Below are positions 1 to 5,733 of a stretch of DNA of 6,069 bases, piece by piece. Source of the DNA: SVQP01 sp045660125 (GTDB lineage Bacteria > Bacillota > Clostridia > Oscillospirales > CAG-272); assembly GCA_045660125.1 (NCBI GenBank), contig JAZRDG010000113.1, forward strand, positions 1-6,069, in the 5' to 3' direction. Each line of letters opens with the position of its first letter. The stretch's first letter is position 1. A program made the translations under genes and the position numbers. The notes under the pieces are model-generated. The model saw only the letters and a program-made list of their open reading frames with translations. It had not been told where the DNA came from and did not search any database.

Positions 1-654
1 CTCAATACCGATTACTTTGCGCTTGGGCATATGATCCCGTATTACTTCTTGTCGCTGGTGTTTGCTTTTGTCATCTATTCGGTGTATGCGTTTATCTTCA
101 CGCAAGCCAATACGGTGGCAGACGGCGTTGTCATGTGTGTGTTGTGGATTTTCCTTTTGTGGGCAGTAGGCGGCACTTGGCACGTTTTGCAAAAAAGCAA
201 CGGGGCGGCAAATTGGGTGAACTGGGGGATTTTATATACTCCGATGAACAATCTCACCGTTTTGTACCAAGACCTGGTGGAGATCAATCGACCGCAGCAA
301 TGGGATAGAAGCGTGGCAGCCATTATGGATTACTTGCATTTGTTTCCGGCTTGGGTTATTATAGGCATTGCTGCTGCCGTCGGATATGTGGCGACCTTTA
401 TAAACAAAGGGGCAGAGACCGCCGGTGAGATCTCAAGTTCCTGGTTTGGCTACAAAATGCTGATTCCCATATACGGCTATTGCTTTTTGTGTCCGTTTGG
501 GGAGGCTTATACAGATTTCGCTTTGATCCCGATTTTGATTTACGTGGTGCTGATGGTAACAGGTTATATCATTTATCGCAGAGGCTTTAAATTTAAGTTA
601 AGCGATATCCTTTCAATCGCAGGAGGCATTTTCCCGATCCTGTTTGCAATGTAA
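1..654 (+). CDS. Multi-pass membrane protein, ABC-2-type permease-like (5' partial)
   Basis: The reading frame is open from base 1, and the ATG at base 31 has no ribosome binding site before it, so the true start probably lies outside the window. The 217 visible residues hold about six hydrophobic segments (counted from base 1: roughly 12-33, 39-58, 116-134, 150-165, 174-193, 201-215), so this is an integral cytoplasmic-membrane protein. A soluble stretch at about 60-112 contains NWVNWGILYTPMNN. The sequence KGAETAGE (136-143), just after the third segment, resembles the K-x-x-E-x-A-G-E/D element I recall in Firmicute ABC-2-type permeases that pair with a separate ATPase, often under a GntR-family regulator. 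That assignment is a family impression; no ATPase gene is visible here. The protein ends in a short hydrophobic tail after the basic stretch YRRGFKFK. It is visibly more A+T-rich than the next gene, as expected of a membrane protein. It could equally be an uncharacterised membrane protein. Confidence 0.55.
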   Translation, partial: LNTDYFALGHMIPYYFLSLVFAFVIYSVYAFIFTQANTVADGVVMCVLWIFLLWAVGGTWHVLQKSNGAANWVNWGILYTPMNNLTVLYQDLVEINRPQQWDRSVAAIMDYLHLFPAWVIIGIAAAVGYVATFINKGAETAGEISSSWFGYKMLIPIYGYCFLCPFGEAYTDFALIPILIYVVLMVTGYIIYRRGFKFKLSDILSIAGGIFPILFAM

Positions 655-660
655 AATAGC

Positions 661-691
661 AAAAAGCCCTTGCGTAAAGCAAGGGCTTTTT
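661..691. terminator. Bidirectional intrinsic terminator
   Basis: A perfect 13-bp stem (661-673 with 679-691) with a 5-nt loop GTAAA. The stem starts with five A and ends with five T, so it gives a U-tract in both directions. It lies 6 bases after the stop of the membrane protein gene and 6 bases after the stop of the convergent glycosidase-like gene, so it can end both transcripts. Confidence 0.9.
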
Positions 692-697
692 GAAATG

Positions 698-2983
698 TTA
701 TAGCAGATCGGTCAAGGGTGCAGAGAGCGTGGGCGTTTGCTCCAGCTCCTCGGAGACCAAGAAGATCGCCGCGCTCGGCGGGATACGCACACGCAGGTAG
801 GTGTAGATCTGTCCGTGGTAGGTCGCGTACTTGACGCGGCGTACGCGCTTGATCTTACCCGTTTGCGGGTCGTACAGCACGGGCTTGAGTGCACCGCGCA
901 GATAGACCGTGTTATCGTAGGTCTGGTCGGTGGTGTTATACAGCATATGCGTGTGCTGCGTGCCGTGCACCTTGTGCAAATGTCCCATCATACCCACGCG
1001 GTGCACGCCCTCGGGCGTATCGATGTGGCGGTATTCGGGTACGGGCAGATTGAACACGCCGCCGTTTTCCAGTCGCACCATGCCGTGCATAATGACGTCG
1101 TAGGGCAGCTTGAGCCCGTACATCAGCCGCATGATCTCCTCGCTTGCGGTCATAAACGTGCCGTCCGCAGCCGTTGCGGAGGGGTAGAGCAAATACGCCT
1201 TACCACCCGCCTCGTTGGTATTGTAGCCCATGTTGCAAAGCACGCTCTTGTCGCAGGCGCGCTCACCGAATACGTGCAGCACAAGCTCTCGCACCTCGCG
1301 GTCGTAGGCTGTGGCGCAGTCCTCACCGTCGTGGCGTAAGATGTCCTTTTCAAATTCGGGCAAAAACTCAAATGCCTTTTCGGGCAGCGTGCCCGTGGCG
1401 ATCACGGTGCCGCCCGCGTCGTAAAACGCTGCCACCGTGCGCAGATTATCCAGGCGGATCATGGAAACTGCGGGCAAGATCAGCACGCGGAAGCCGTTTG
1501 TGCCCTTGACGTTGTCAAAGAACAGCTGTCCGCCTCGCACCTCGCAGTGCTTTTGCAGGGTGTCGGGGTGCAGCACGGTGAGATTGATGCCCGCGTAATG
1601 CACCAGGCTGTTTGCCAGCGTCATGTAGTCGCAGTTAAAGGGATTGACGGGGTATTCGTAATCGGTCGTGGGCTGCTCGTAAAGCATGGGCTTTGTGTGC
1701 AGGGTAAAGATGGGGTAGAGCATTGCCACGTCACAGATCTGAAATCCGCGTCCGAGCAGATAGAGGCAACGGTGTACGGAATCTAAGAAATGCTTGCTTT
1801 TTTTGCTCCTGGTGGGATGTACGATCAGCGTGTTTGCACCGTTTCCGAGTGCGGTCAGGAACTCCTTGAGTGCAAGCTCCTCGGTATAAGCATCGGACAT
1901 GCCCGCAAACGCCTCGCAAAGCACGCGCTCCTGTCCGCTGTCTGCGGCTGCGGAGGCGGCAAGCGTCAGCGAGTTAAGACCGTAAAGATAGGCGTGATCC
2001 ATGCGTGCCACGGCACAGTAACGCTGGTTGGCAAGCGCGTCGCCCGTGATCCAGGAGCAGGCAGGGGCTTTGGGCTCTGCTTGCACCACAATGGACTGCA
2101 GACCTTGCGCATTGGCAAAATCACGCAGCGCGCGGGCAATACCGTCCTGCAGCAGCTCGGCACGGCATTGCATGAACATGGCACGCACGTGCTCGGTGCC
2201 TTCACCTAAGTTGTGGAACAGCACGGGGTAATATTTGGAAGGGTCAAAGCCGTAGGTTTCTTGGAAAATGCTGTTAAAATCGCGCGTCCAGTTACGACGG
2301 TTGGGGGAGTCAAAGCAAAGATTATGGTAGTAAACGGCACCGATCGCGCTGTTCTGCACGCCGCCGCACAGCACGTACAGGCGGTCGAGATAGGAAATAA
2401 AAGCGGTGCGCGAAAGTCTGTTGTGCGTGTCGTGCTGCGTGCCGTCCTGCTCGGTGTCGGTGCAGACGTACTGCTCAATGATCCAGTTGCCGTCGGGCAC
2501 GTCAAATTCCAGCACGTTGTCCTTGACGTATTCGCGCAGGTCGATGATCTGGTTATACTCCTCGTCGTATGCAATGATGGAGAGCGTTGGCTTGTCAAGC
2601 AGAGTCAGCTCGAGATGCTCACGCTGCTCGGCATAGTATTCGCGGCGCGAGAGCACCTCGGTGCGCTCGTCGGGATCACACAGCGCGCGTTCGATCAGGC
2701 GTTGCGGGTGCAGGGCGATTTTGAGTCCGTACGCCTGCGCGGAACGGGAAAGCAGGGAAAACCAAGCAGCGTACCGCTCGGCAAAATCCTCGGTGTACAC
2801 CGTGTCGGTGGAAAGCGAGGGGATGACCATATGGAAGCCTCGACGCGCAAAGCGCGCCATCAAGCCGTTGACGGTCTCCGCGTCCACGTCCAGCGCAAGA
2901 TGCAGATGGATATACAGCGCATTGGTGCGGTATTTATACTTAAACGCCATTTTTGTGGATTTGAAATCCTTACTCTTGCGCAT
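698..2983 (-). CDS. GH106-like glycosidase (alpha-L-rhamnosidase-related), cytoplasmic
   Basis: Predicted glycoside hydrolase of 761 residues. The start at 2983 is fixed by AAGGAGG six bases upstream. Recognisable GH106-type blocks in order: a TIM-barrel-like N-terminal part (about 20-130); NWTRDFNSIFQETYGFDPSKYYP (231-253, matching the usual W-x(n)-F-x-x-x-Y-G-Y-D-x-x-x-x-P block); DHAYLYG (329-335, usually S-x-A-H-x-Y-G); VLCEAFAG (354-361), whose E357 is the best candidate for a catalytic acid; DVAMLYPIF (418-426); a GATase-like region with LILPAVSMI and DAGGTVIATGTLP (501-534); and a beta-rich tail with LYDPQTGKI (703-711). No signal peptide or membrane segment is seen, so it should act in the cytoplasm on imported oligosaccharides or glycosides. 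It is shorter than typical GH106 enzymes (about 1000 residues or more) and its N-terminal motifs are diverged (see findings). The family relation is fairly clear to me; the substrate is unknown and need not be rhamnose. Confidence 0.7.
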   Translation of the reverse strand: MRKSKDFKSTKMAFKYKYRTNALYIHLHLALDVDAETVNGLMARFARRGFHMVIPSLSTDTVYTEDFAERYAAWFSLLSRSAQAYGLKIALHPQRLIERALCDPDERTEVLSRREYYAEQREHLELTLLDKPTLSIIAYDEEYNQIIDLREYVKDNVLEFDVPDGNWIIEQYVCTDTEQDGTQHDTHNRLSRTAFISYLDRLYVLCGGVQNSAIGAVYYHNLCFDSPNRRNWTRDFNSIFQETYGFDPSKYYPVLFHNLGEGTEHVRAMFMQCRAELLQDGIARALRDFANAQGLQSIVVQAEPKAPACSWITGDALANQRYCAVARMDHAYLYGLNSLTLAASAAADSGQERVLCEAFAGMSDAYTEELALKEFLTALGNGANTLIVHPTRSKKSKHFLDSVHRCLYLLGRGFQICDVAMLYPIFTLHTKPMLYEQPTTDYEYPVNPFNCDYMTLANSLVHYAGINLTVLHPDTLQKHCEVRGGQLFFDNVKGTNGFRVLILPAVSMIRLDNLRTVAAFYDAGGTVIATGTLPEKAFEFLPEFEKDILRHDGEDCATAYDREVRELVLHVFGERACDKSVLCNMGYNTNEAGGKAYLLYPSATAADGTFMTASEEIMRLMYGLKLPYDVIMHGMVRLENGGVFNLPVPEYRHIDTPEGVHRVGMMGHLHKVHGTQHTHMLYNTTDQTYDNTVYLRGALKPVLYDPQTGKIKRVRRVKYATYHGQIYTYLRVRIPPSAAIFLVSEELEQTPTLSAPLTDLL

Positions 2984-2984
2984 G

Positions 2985-2996
2985 TCGATCCTCCTT
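2985..2996 (-). promoter_or_regulatory. Ribosome binding site of the GH106-like gene
   Basis: On the minus strand AAGGAGG lies six bases before the ATG at 2983. This near-perfect Shine-Dalgarno sequence decides the start, and no in-frame ATG further upstream is needed. Confidence 0.85.
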
Positions 2997-3015
2997 GTGC
3001 CGCATAATTTTCTCT

Positions 3016-3044
3016 ATTATAGCACATTTTTGTGCGTTTGTTAA
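3016..3044 (-). promoter_or_regulatory. Promoter of the GH106-like gene
   Basis: On the minus strand the -35 TTAACA (3039-3044, five of six to consensus) is followed by a 17-bp spacer and a perfect -10 TATAAT (3016-3021). TGC directly before the -10 makes it an extended -10. The expected transcript start is near 3009, giving a leader of about 26 nt. The spacer holds the dyad GCACA-TTTT-TGTGC (3022-3035), a possible operator. Confidence 0.8.
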
Positions 3045-3083
3045 GTCCCAAAAGAAAAAAAGAGAAAATATTTTGCATGCCGA

Positions 3084-3112
3084 TTGCAAAAGCGGCAAAA
3101 ATGTGCTACAAT
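3084..3112 (+). promoter_or_regulatory. Promoter of the short-chain dehydrogenase gene
   Basis: The -35 TTGCAA (3084-3089, four of six to consensus), a 17-bp spacer and the -10 TACAAT (3107-3112) with extended-type TGC just before it. The expected transcript start is near 3119, about 22 nt before the ATG at 3141. The -10 lies upstream of that ATG, so the longer in-frame reading from 3084 cannot be fully transcribed. The -35 overlaps the inverted repeat TTTTGCA/TGCAAAA (3071-3091). Confidence 0.7.
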
Positions 3113-3127
3113 AAAGAAAATCCAATC

Positions 3128-3135
3128 AAAGGAAG
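3128..3135 (+). promoter_or_regulatory. Ribosome binding site of the dehydrogenase gene
   Basis: AAAGGAAG lies five bases before the ATG at 3141. It supports this start over the in-frame TTG at 3084, which would add 19 residues not expected before the Rossmann strand. Confidence 0.75.
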
Positions 3136-3140
3136 CAGAT

Positions 3141-3857
3141 ATGAAAAAAGTATTGATCACGGGCGGCTCGGGCGGTATCGGCGCGGGGCTGGTGCGTGCG
3201 TTTTGCAAAAATGGCGACAAGGTCGTCTTTACTTATCATAAAAACCTTGAAGCGGCAAGAAAATTGGCAGCAGAGACGGGGGCAGAGCCCCTTTGCGCCG
3301 ACCTTGGCGACAGCGAACAGGTCAGCTTGACCGTTCGCAGCGCGGCGCAGACCCTTGGCGGCATTGACGTGCTGGTGCACGCGGCGGGTATTGCATGCAT
3401 CAAGCTTTTTGATATGACCACGGATGAGGATTGGGATGCCTTGTTGCGCGCCAATCTGTCCTCGGCATTTTATGCTTGCCGTGAGGTCAGCAGAATCATG
3501 CTGGGGCAGCATCAGGGCAGGATCATTCTGATCGGCTCTATGTGGGGCAAGGTCGGAGCTTCCTGCGAGGTGGCGTACAGCGCAACCAAGGCTGGTGTGC
3601 GTGGGCTGACCATGGCGCTTGCCAAGGAGCTTGGACCCTCGGGCATTACGGTCAACTGCATCGAGCCGGGTGTGATCGACACCCCCATGAATGCTTGCTT
3701 TGATGCCGCGACCAAGCAAGAGCTGGCAGAAGACACTCCTGTCGGACGCCTCGGCACCCCCGAGGACGTAGCCGCGCTTGCCACCTTCCTTGCCTCGGAC
3801 GCCGCATCCTTTATCACGGGGCAATGCATCGGTGCAGACGGCGGTTTTGCGGTGTAA
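3141..3857 (+). CDS. SDR-family NAD(P)-dependent oxidoreductase, FabG-like
   Basis: Classical short-chain dehydrogenase/reductase of 238 residues, the usual length of the family. Visible motifs: cofactor loop TGGSGGIG (7-14), adenine-contact aspartate in CADLGD (D54), HAAG (80-83, usually NAAG), and the catalytic tetrad N105, S133, Y146, K150 (Y-SAT-K). It also has PG (176-177) with IDTPM, and the C-terminal GADGG (231-235) typical of FabG-type enzymes. There is no acidic residue at the end of beta-2 (YHKN, 32-35), which favours NADPH over NADH (inference). The family reduces 3-oxoacyl-ACP or oxidises and reduces sugars, polyols and other alcohols. No fatty-acid synthesis genes lie nearby, so fabG itself is not claimed. 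The start at 3141 follows AAAGGAAG with a 5-nt gap, and the Rossmann strand begins at once (MKKVLITGG). The gene is divergent from the GH106-like gene and shares its promoter type, so joint expression in sugar metabolism is plausible. Confidence 0.9.
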   Translation: MKKVLITGGSGGIGAGLVRAFCKNGDKVVFTYHKNLEAARKLAAETGAEPLCADLGDSEQVSLTVRSAAQTLGGIDVLVHAAGIACIKLFDMTTDEDWDALLRANLSSAFYACREVSRIMLGQHQGRIILIGSMWGKVGASCEVAYSATKAGVRGLTMALAKELGPSGITVNCIEPGVIDTPMNACFDAATKQELAEDTPVGRLGTPEDVAALATFLASDAASFITGQCIGADGGFAV

Positions 3858-3869
3858 ATTCAATAAATG

Positions 3870-3960
3870 CGGGCGATCGCTGATCGCCCCTACAAAGTAA
3901 TCCCATATGATATAAGTCGTATGTCTTTTAATTGGTGTAGGGGCGACCAGTGATCCCCCG
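3870..3960. repeat. 91-bp miniature inverted-repeat (MITE-like) element
   Basis: Two 25-bp ends, 3870-3894 and 3936-3960, are inverted copies matching at 22 of 25 positions. Both have TGTAGGGGCGA on the inside and run to CCCG at the outer edge. The first end is itself a perfect hairpin, GGGCGATC-GCT-GATCGCCC (3871-3889). The middle holds a further dyad, CATATGA (3904-3910) with TCGTATG (3917-3923), fully paired in RNA if one G-U pair is allowed. The dyad centre (about 3913.5) nearly coincides with the element centre (3915), so the whole element could fold into one long imperfect hairpin. No coding potential and no clear target-site duplication are seen. As I recall, GGGGCGA/TCGCCCC-ended repeats of this style recur between genes in gut Clostridia genomes; copy number cannot be tested here. 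Confidence 0.65.
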
Positions 3961-3978
3961 AAAAACACTAATGAAGCA

Positions 3979-4009
3979 AATCACCCTCACCGATTCGGTG
4001 AGGGTGATT
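3979..4009. terminator. Intrinsic terminator hairpin shared by convergent genes
   Basis: A perfect 14-bp stem (3979-3992 with 3996-4009) whose core is TCACCCTCACCG, with a 3-nt loop ATT. It lies between the stop of the dehydrogenase (3857, +) and the stop of the ThuA-like gene (4024, -). Each side has only a short T-rich stretch (CTTGTGTTT after it on plus, TTTGCTTC on minus), so it looks weaker than the other two terminators in the window, though the stem is strong. Confidence 0.75.
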
Positions 4010-4023
4010 CTTGTGTTTGATGA

Positions 4024-4770
4024 TTATTTGTTAAACTCGTCAATCGGCTTATACTGCATGTGCGGTGCAGCTTCGGGGACTTGGTAGCCGATCTCTGCAG
4101 GCTTTGCCCAGTAGACTGCGTTGGTGATGATCTTTTGCACGTACTGGTTGTGATAAGAGGGGCAGGATTCGTGACCGGGCTGGAAGTAGAACACCTTGCC
4201 CGCGCCGCGCGTGTAGCAAAGACCGCTGCGGAAGATAAAGCCGTCCTCAAACCAAGAGCCGAACACCAGCGCTTCGGGCTGCGGTACGTAGAAGGGCTCG
4301 CAGTAAAGCTCCTCAATATCCAAGGTGAAGTGATCGGGGATGCCTGCTGCGATGGGGTGAGAGGGCATCAGATTCCAAACGATCTCCTTTTGGTCGCGAC
4401 CCCAGGAGAGGTTGCCGTTTGTGCCCACGACCTGACGGAACACCTTGGAGTGGTGACCCGAGTGCAGCACGATCAGACCCATACCCTTGGTGTAAACGCG
4501 GTGACGGATGCGCTCTACCAGATCATCAGGTACTTCGTGGTGCGCCATATGACCCCACCAGATCAGCACGTCGGTGTTGTTGAGCACCTCGTCGGGCAAG
4601 CCGTTGTTGGGATCGTCCAAGGATGCGAGCGTGACCTCAATGTCGTCCTTGGTTTCAAGGAACTGCTTGATCAGTCCGTGAATGCCGTCGGGGTAGATGG
4701 ATTTTACGTATTCGTTGCTTCTTTCGTGGCGAAATTCATTCCACGCAGTAACTCTGATTTTGTTAGCCAT
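4024..4770 (-). CDS. ThuA-like domain protein (trehalose utilisation family)
   Basis: A 248-residue single-domain protein of the ThuA family, which has a class I glutamine-amidotransferase-like fold. Family blocks visible in order: TAWNEFRHE (8-16) with YPDGIH (26-31); DVLIWWGHMAHHEV (67-80); GLIVLHSGHHSKVF (98-111), which is where an amidotransferase would carry its nucleophile; HPIAAGIPDHF (138-148) with EELYCEPF (153-160); and GAGKVFYFQPGHE (189-201). The elbow reads LHSGHH with no cysteine, so glutaminase activity is not expected; several conserved histidines could bind a metal or sugar. ThuA of rhizobia acts in trehalose/sucrose catabolism through 3-keto sugars; the biochemical role of stand-alone Firmicute members is not established. 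No signal peptide is seen. The start at 4770 follows AAAGGAG with a 7-nt gap. It is the second gene of an operon, 24 nt after the MBL hydrolase stop. Confidence 0.87.
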   Translation of the reverse strand: MANKIRVTAWNEFRHERSNEYVKSIYPDGIHGLIKQFLETKDDIEVTLASLDDPNNGLPDEVLNNTDVLIWWGHMAHHEVPDDLVERIRHRVYTKGMGLIVLHSGHHSKVFRQVVGTNGNLSWGRDQKEIVWNLMPSHPIAAGIPDHFTLDIEELYCEPFYVPQPEALVFGSWFEDGFIFRSGLCYTRGAGKVFYFQPGHESCPSYHNQYVQKIITNAVYWAKPAEIGYQVPEAAPHMQYKPIDEFNK

Positions 4771-4794
4771 ACTCGCTCTCCTTTATGTAGATAT

Positions 4795-5580
4795 TTAGAT
4801 TTCAATTTGCATGCCGTCAAAGGCAGGGGTGATATCCATGGGTGCCAAGTATTTGACAAGCGACTCGTGATCGGTGTGCAGCGTCAGCGCCATGTGCGAG
4901 GTGTAGTATTTCACGTCAGGGGCAAAGCGGTTATACTTGCGGAACATTTTCAGCATAATATCCAGCATTTCGGGCGTGTTGTGCTCAAAAATACGCCAGT
5001 CATAGGTGGCGGTTTCACCGCAGGTCAGCTCCAGCACAAGGGTGTTGATCGGCTTGTCGCACATGAAATTCCAGGTCTCGGTGGGCAGCCACGCGCTGTC
5101 GCAGCCGTAGAACAGTATGCGACCGTCGCGCTCTACAAGGTAGGTGCGCGTGATCTCACCGGGGGTGGCGTAGTGGTTGGCACGCAGGGGCGTGACCAGA
5201 TAGCCGCCGATCTCATAGGTCTTGCCGACCTCGGTGGAGCGGAAGTTGATGCCGAATACGCCCTCGCTGCCCAGCTTTTCGCCAAGCACCTTCATGCACT
5301 CGGGGGAGCACCACAGCGTGCAATCGCGGTCACGGCAAAGGCGCACCACGGTCTCGGGGCAAAAATGGTCAGAGTGAGAGTGGGTGACGATAATGTTGCG
5401 CACATTGTCCAAAAGATCGGGCGTGCCGTTCTTCTCTGCAAAATGGAAAACGTGGGGACCCGGATCGATCAGCAGCGCATCATCGATCAGCGCCGAGGAG
5501 TTGCGGCGGAAAAAGGGCATTGCATCGTAGCTGTTGATATTCCAATCCGCAGCACCCGTGCCGAGAAATGTCAGTTTCAT
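4795..5580 (-). CDS. Metallo-beta-lactamase-fold hydrolase
   Basis: A 261-residue soluble MBL-fold protein. The N-terminus MKLTFLGTGAADW is typical of the PhnP / cyclic-phosphodiesterase-like branch, and LLIDPGP (36-42) is the beta-strand with the conserved Asp. The metal site is THSHSDH (66-72: H67, H69, D71, H72), followed by H136 (ANHYATPG), D161 (YGCDSAW) and a late histidine (H229 in TSHMALTLH, or H235). All ligands for a two-metal hydrolase are therefore present. Possible substrates are cyclic phosphates, phosphodiesters or lactones (PhnP- or UlaG-like); the sequence does not decide. The start at 5580 is set by AAGGAGG five bases upstream and by the family N-terminus. A longer in-frame reading from 5682 would add 34 residues that span the promoter and is rejected. 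It is the first gene of an operon with the ThuA-like gene, so the two may act on successive intermediates (inference). Confidence 0.88.
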   Translation of the reverse strand: MKLTFLGTGAADWNINSYDAMPFFRRNSSALIDDALLIDPGPHVFHFAEKNGTPDLLDNVRNIIVTHSHSDHFCPETVVRLCRDRDCTLWCSPECMKVLGEKLGSEGVFGINFRSTEVGKTYEIGGYLVTPLRANHYATPGEITRTYLVERDGRILFYGCDSAWLPTETWNFMCDKPINTLVLELTCGETATYDWRIFEHNTPEMLDIMLKMFRKYNRFAPDVKYYTSHMALTLHTDHESLVKYLAPMDITPAFDGMQIEI

Positions 5581-5594
5581 GGTTGCCTCCTTGA
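5581..5594 (-). promoter_or_regulatory. Ribosome binding site of the MBL hydrolase gene
   Basis: On the minus strand AAGGAGG sits five bases before the ATG at 5580, which settles the start against the longer in-frame reading from 5682. Confidence 0.85.
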
Positions 5595-5610
5595 TACTTG
5601 TTATGTGCTT

Positions 5611-5639
5611 ATTATACAACAAAGCAACACAAATTGCAA
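5611..5639 (-). promoter_or_regulatory. Promoter of the MBL hydrolase-ThuA operon
   Basis: On the minus strand the -35 TTGCAA (5634-5639), a 17-bp spacer and a perfect -10 TATAAT (5611-5616). Transcription should start near 5604, about 24 nt before the ATG. A second TTGCAA lies 21 bp further upstream (5655-5660). Confidence 0.75.
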
Positions 5640-5688
5640 GCCCTTTGGGCATATTTGCAAAAGAATTTGGTGCGCAGGGCAATTGCGC

Positions 5689-5723
5689 AAAAAAACCACC
5701 CCTTGCATATGCAAGAGGTGGTT
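5689..5723 (-). terminator. Intrinsic terminator of pckG
   Basis: AACCACC (5694-5700) pairs with GGTGGTT (5717-5723), continuing inward through 5702-5706/5711-5715 to a 4-nt ATAT loop. The one unpaired position on the plus strand (C5701/A5716) becomes a G-U pair in minus-strand RNA. The minus strand then runs into seven T (A5689-A5695 on plus). Both points show that it serves the leftward pckG transcript, 11 bases after its stop. It also insulates the MBL operon promoter. Confidence 0.9.
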
Positions 5724-5733
5724 AAAATTTTGA

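Larger units (their letters stand above)
3007..3121. repeat. Mirrored 26-bp promoter repeat in the divergent region
   Basis: The minus-strand sequence of 3007-3032 and the plus-strand sequence of 3096-3121 agree at 24 of 26 positions. The two differences are T/C within the -10 (TATAAT against TACAAT) and G/A four bases after it. Both copies run from the end of the spacer (CAAAAATGTGC) through the -10 and past the expected transcript start. The copies are inverted, with 63 bp between them. Confidence 0.8.

Noticed and set aside
2213..3007. Plus-strand open frame of 264 codons opposite the GH106-like gene
   Set aside because: It lies antisense to conserved blocks of the real gene, lacks a Shine-Dalgarno sequence and recognisable motifs, and runs into the divergent promoter.
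3071..3105. Possible CcpA catabolite-response (cre) site near TTGCAAAAGCGGCAAAA
   Set aside because: The central CG falls at the wrong position relative to the TG and CA ends of the cre consensus, so the match fails at key bases.
3084..3140. N-terminal extension of the dehydrogenase from the TTG at 3084
   Set aside because: It would begin in the -35, before the expected transcript start. The ATG at 3141 has a good ribosome binding site and begins the Rossmann strand.
3871..3889. GGGCGATC-GCT-GATCGCCC hairpin as the dehydrogenase terminator
   Set aside because: No T-tract follows (CTACAAAG). The sequence is better explained as one end of the inverted-repeat element; the hairpin at 3979-4009 is the likelier terminator.
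3126..3968. Minus-strand open frame of 280 codons opposite the dehydrogenase
   Set aside because: It is antisense to a complete SDR with all catalytic residues, and it crosses the inverted-repeat element.
5581..5682. N-terminal extension of the MBL hydrolase (start at 5682)
   Set aside because: The added residues cover the -10 and -35 elements. The start at 5580 has AAGGAGG at the right distance and the normal family N-terminus MKLTFLGTG.
4060..5733. Long plus-strand open frame (557 codons) opposite the ThuA-like and MBL genes
   Set aside because: It is antisense to two genes with clear family motifs, promoter and ribosome binding sites. Its translation has no recognisable domain and it runs through the operon promoter. 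G+C-rich codon use on the minus strand explains the lack of stops.
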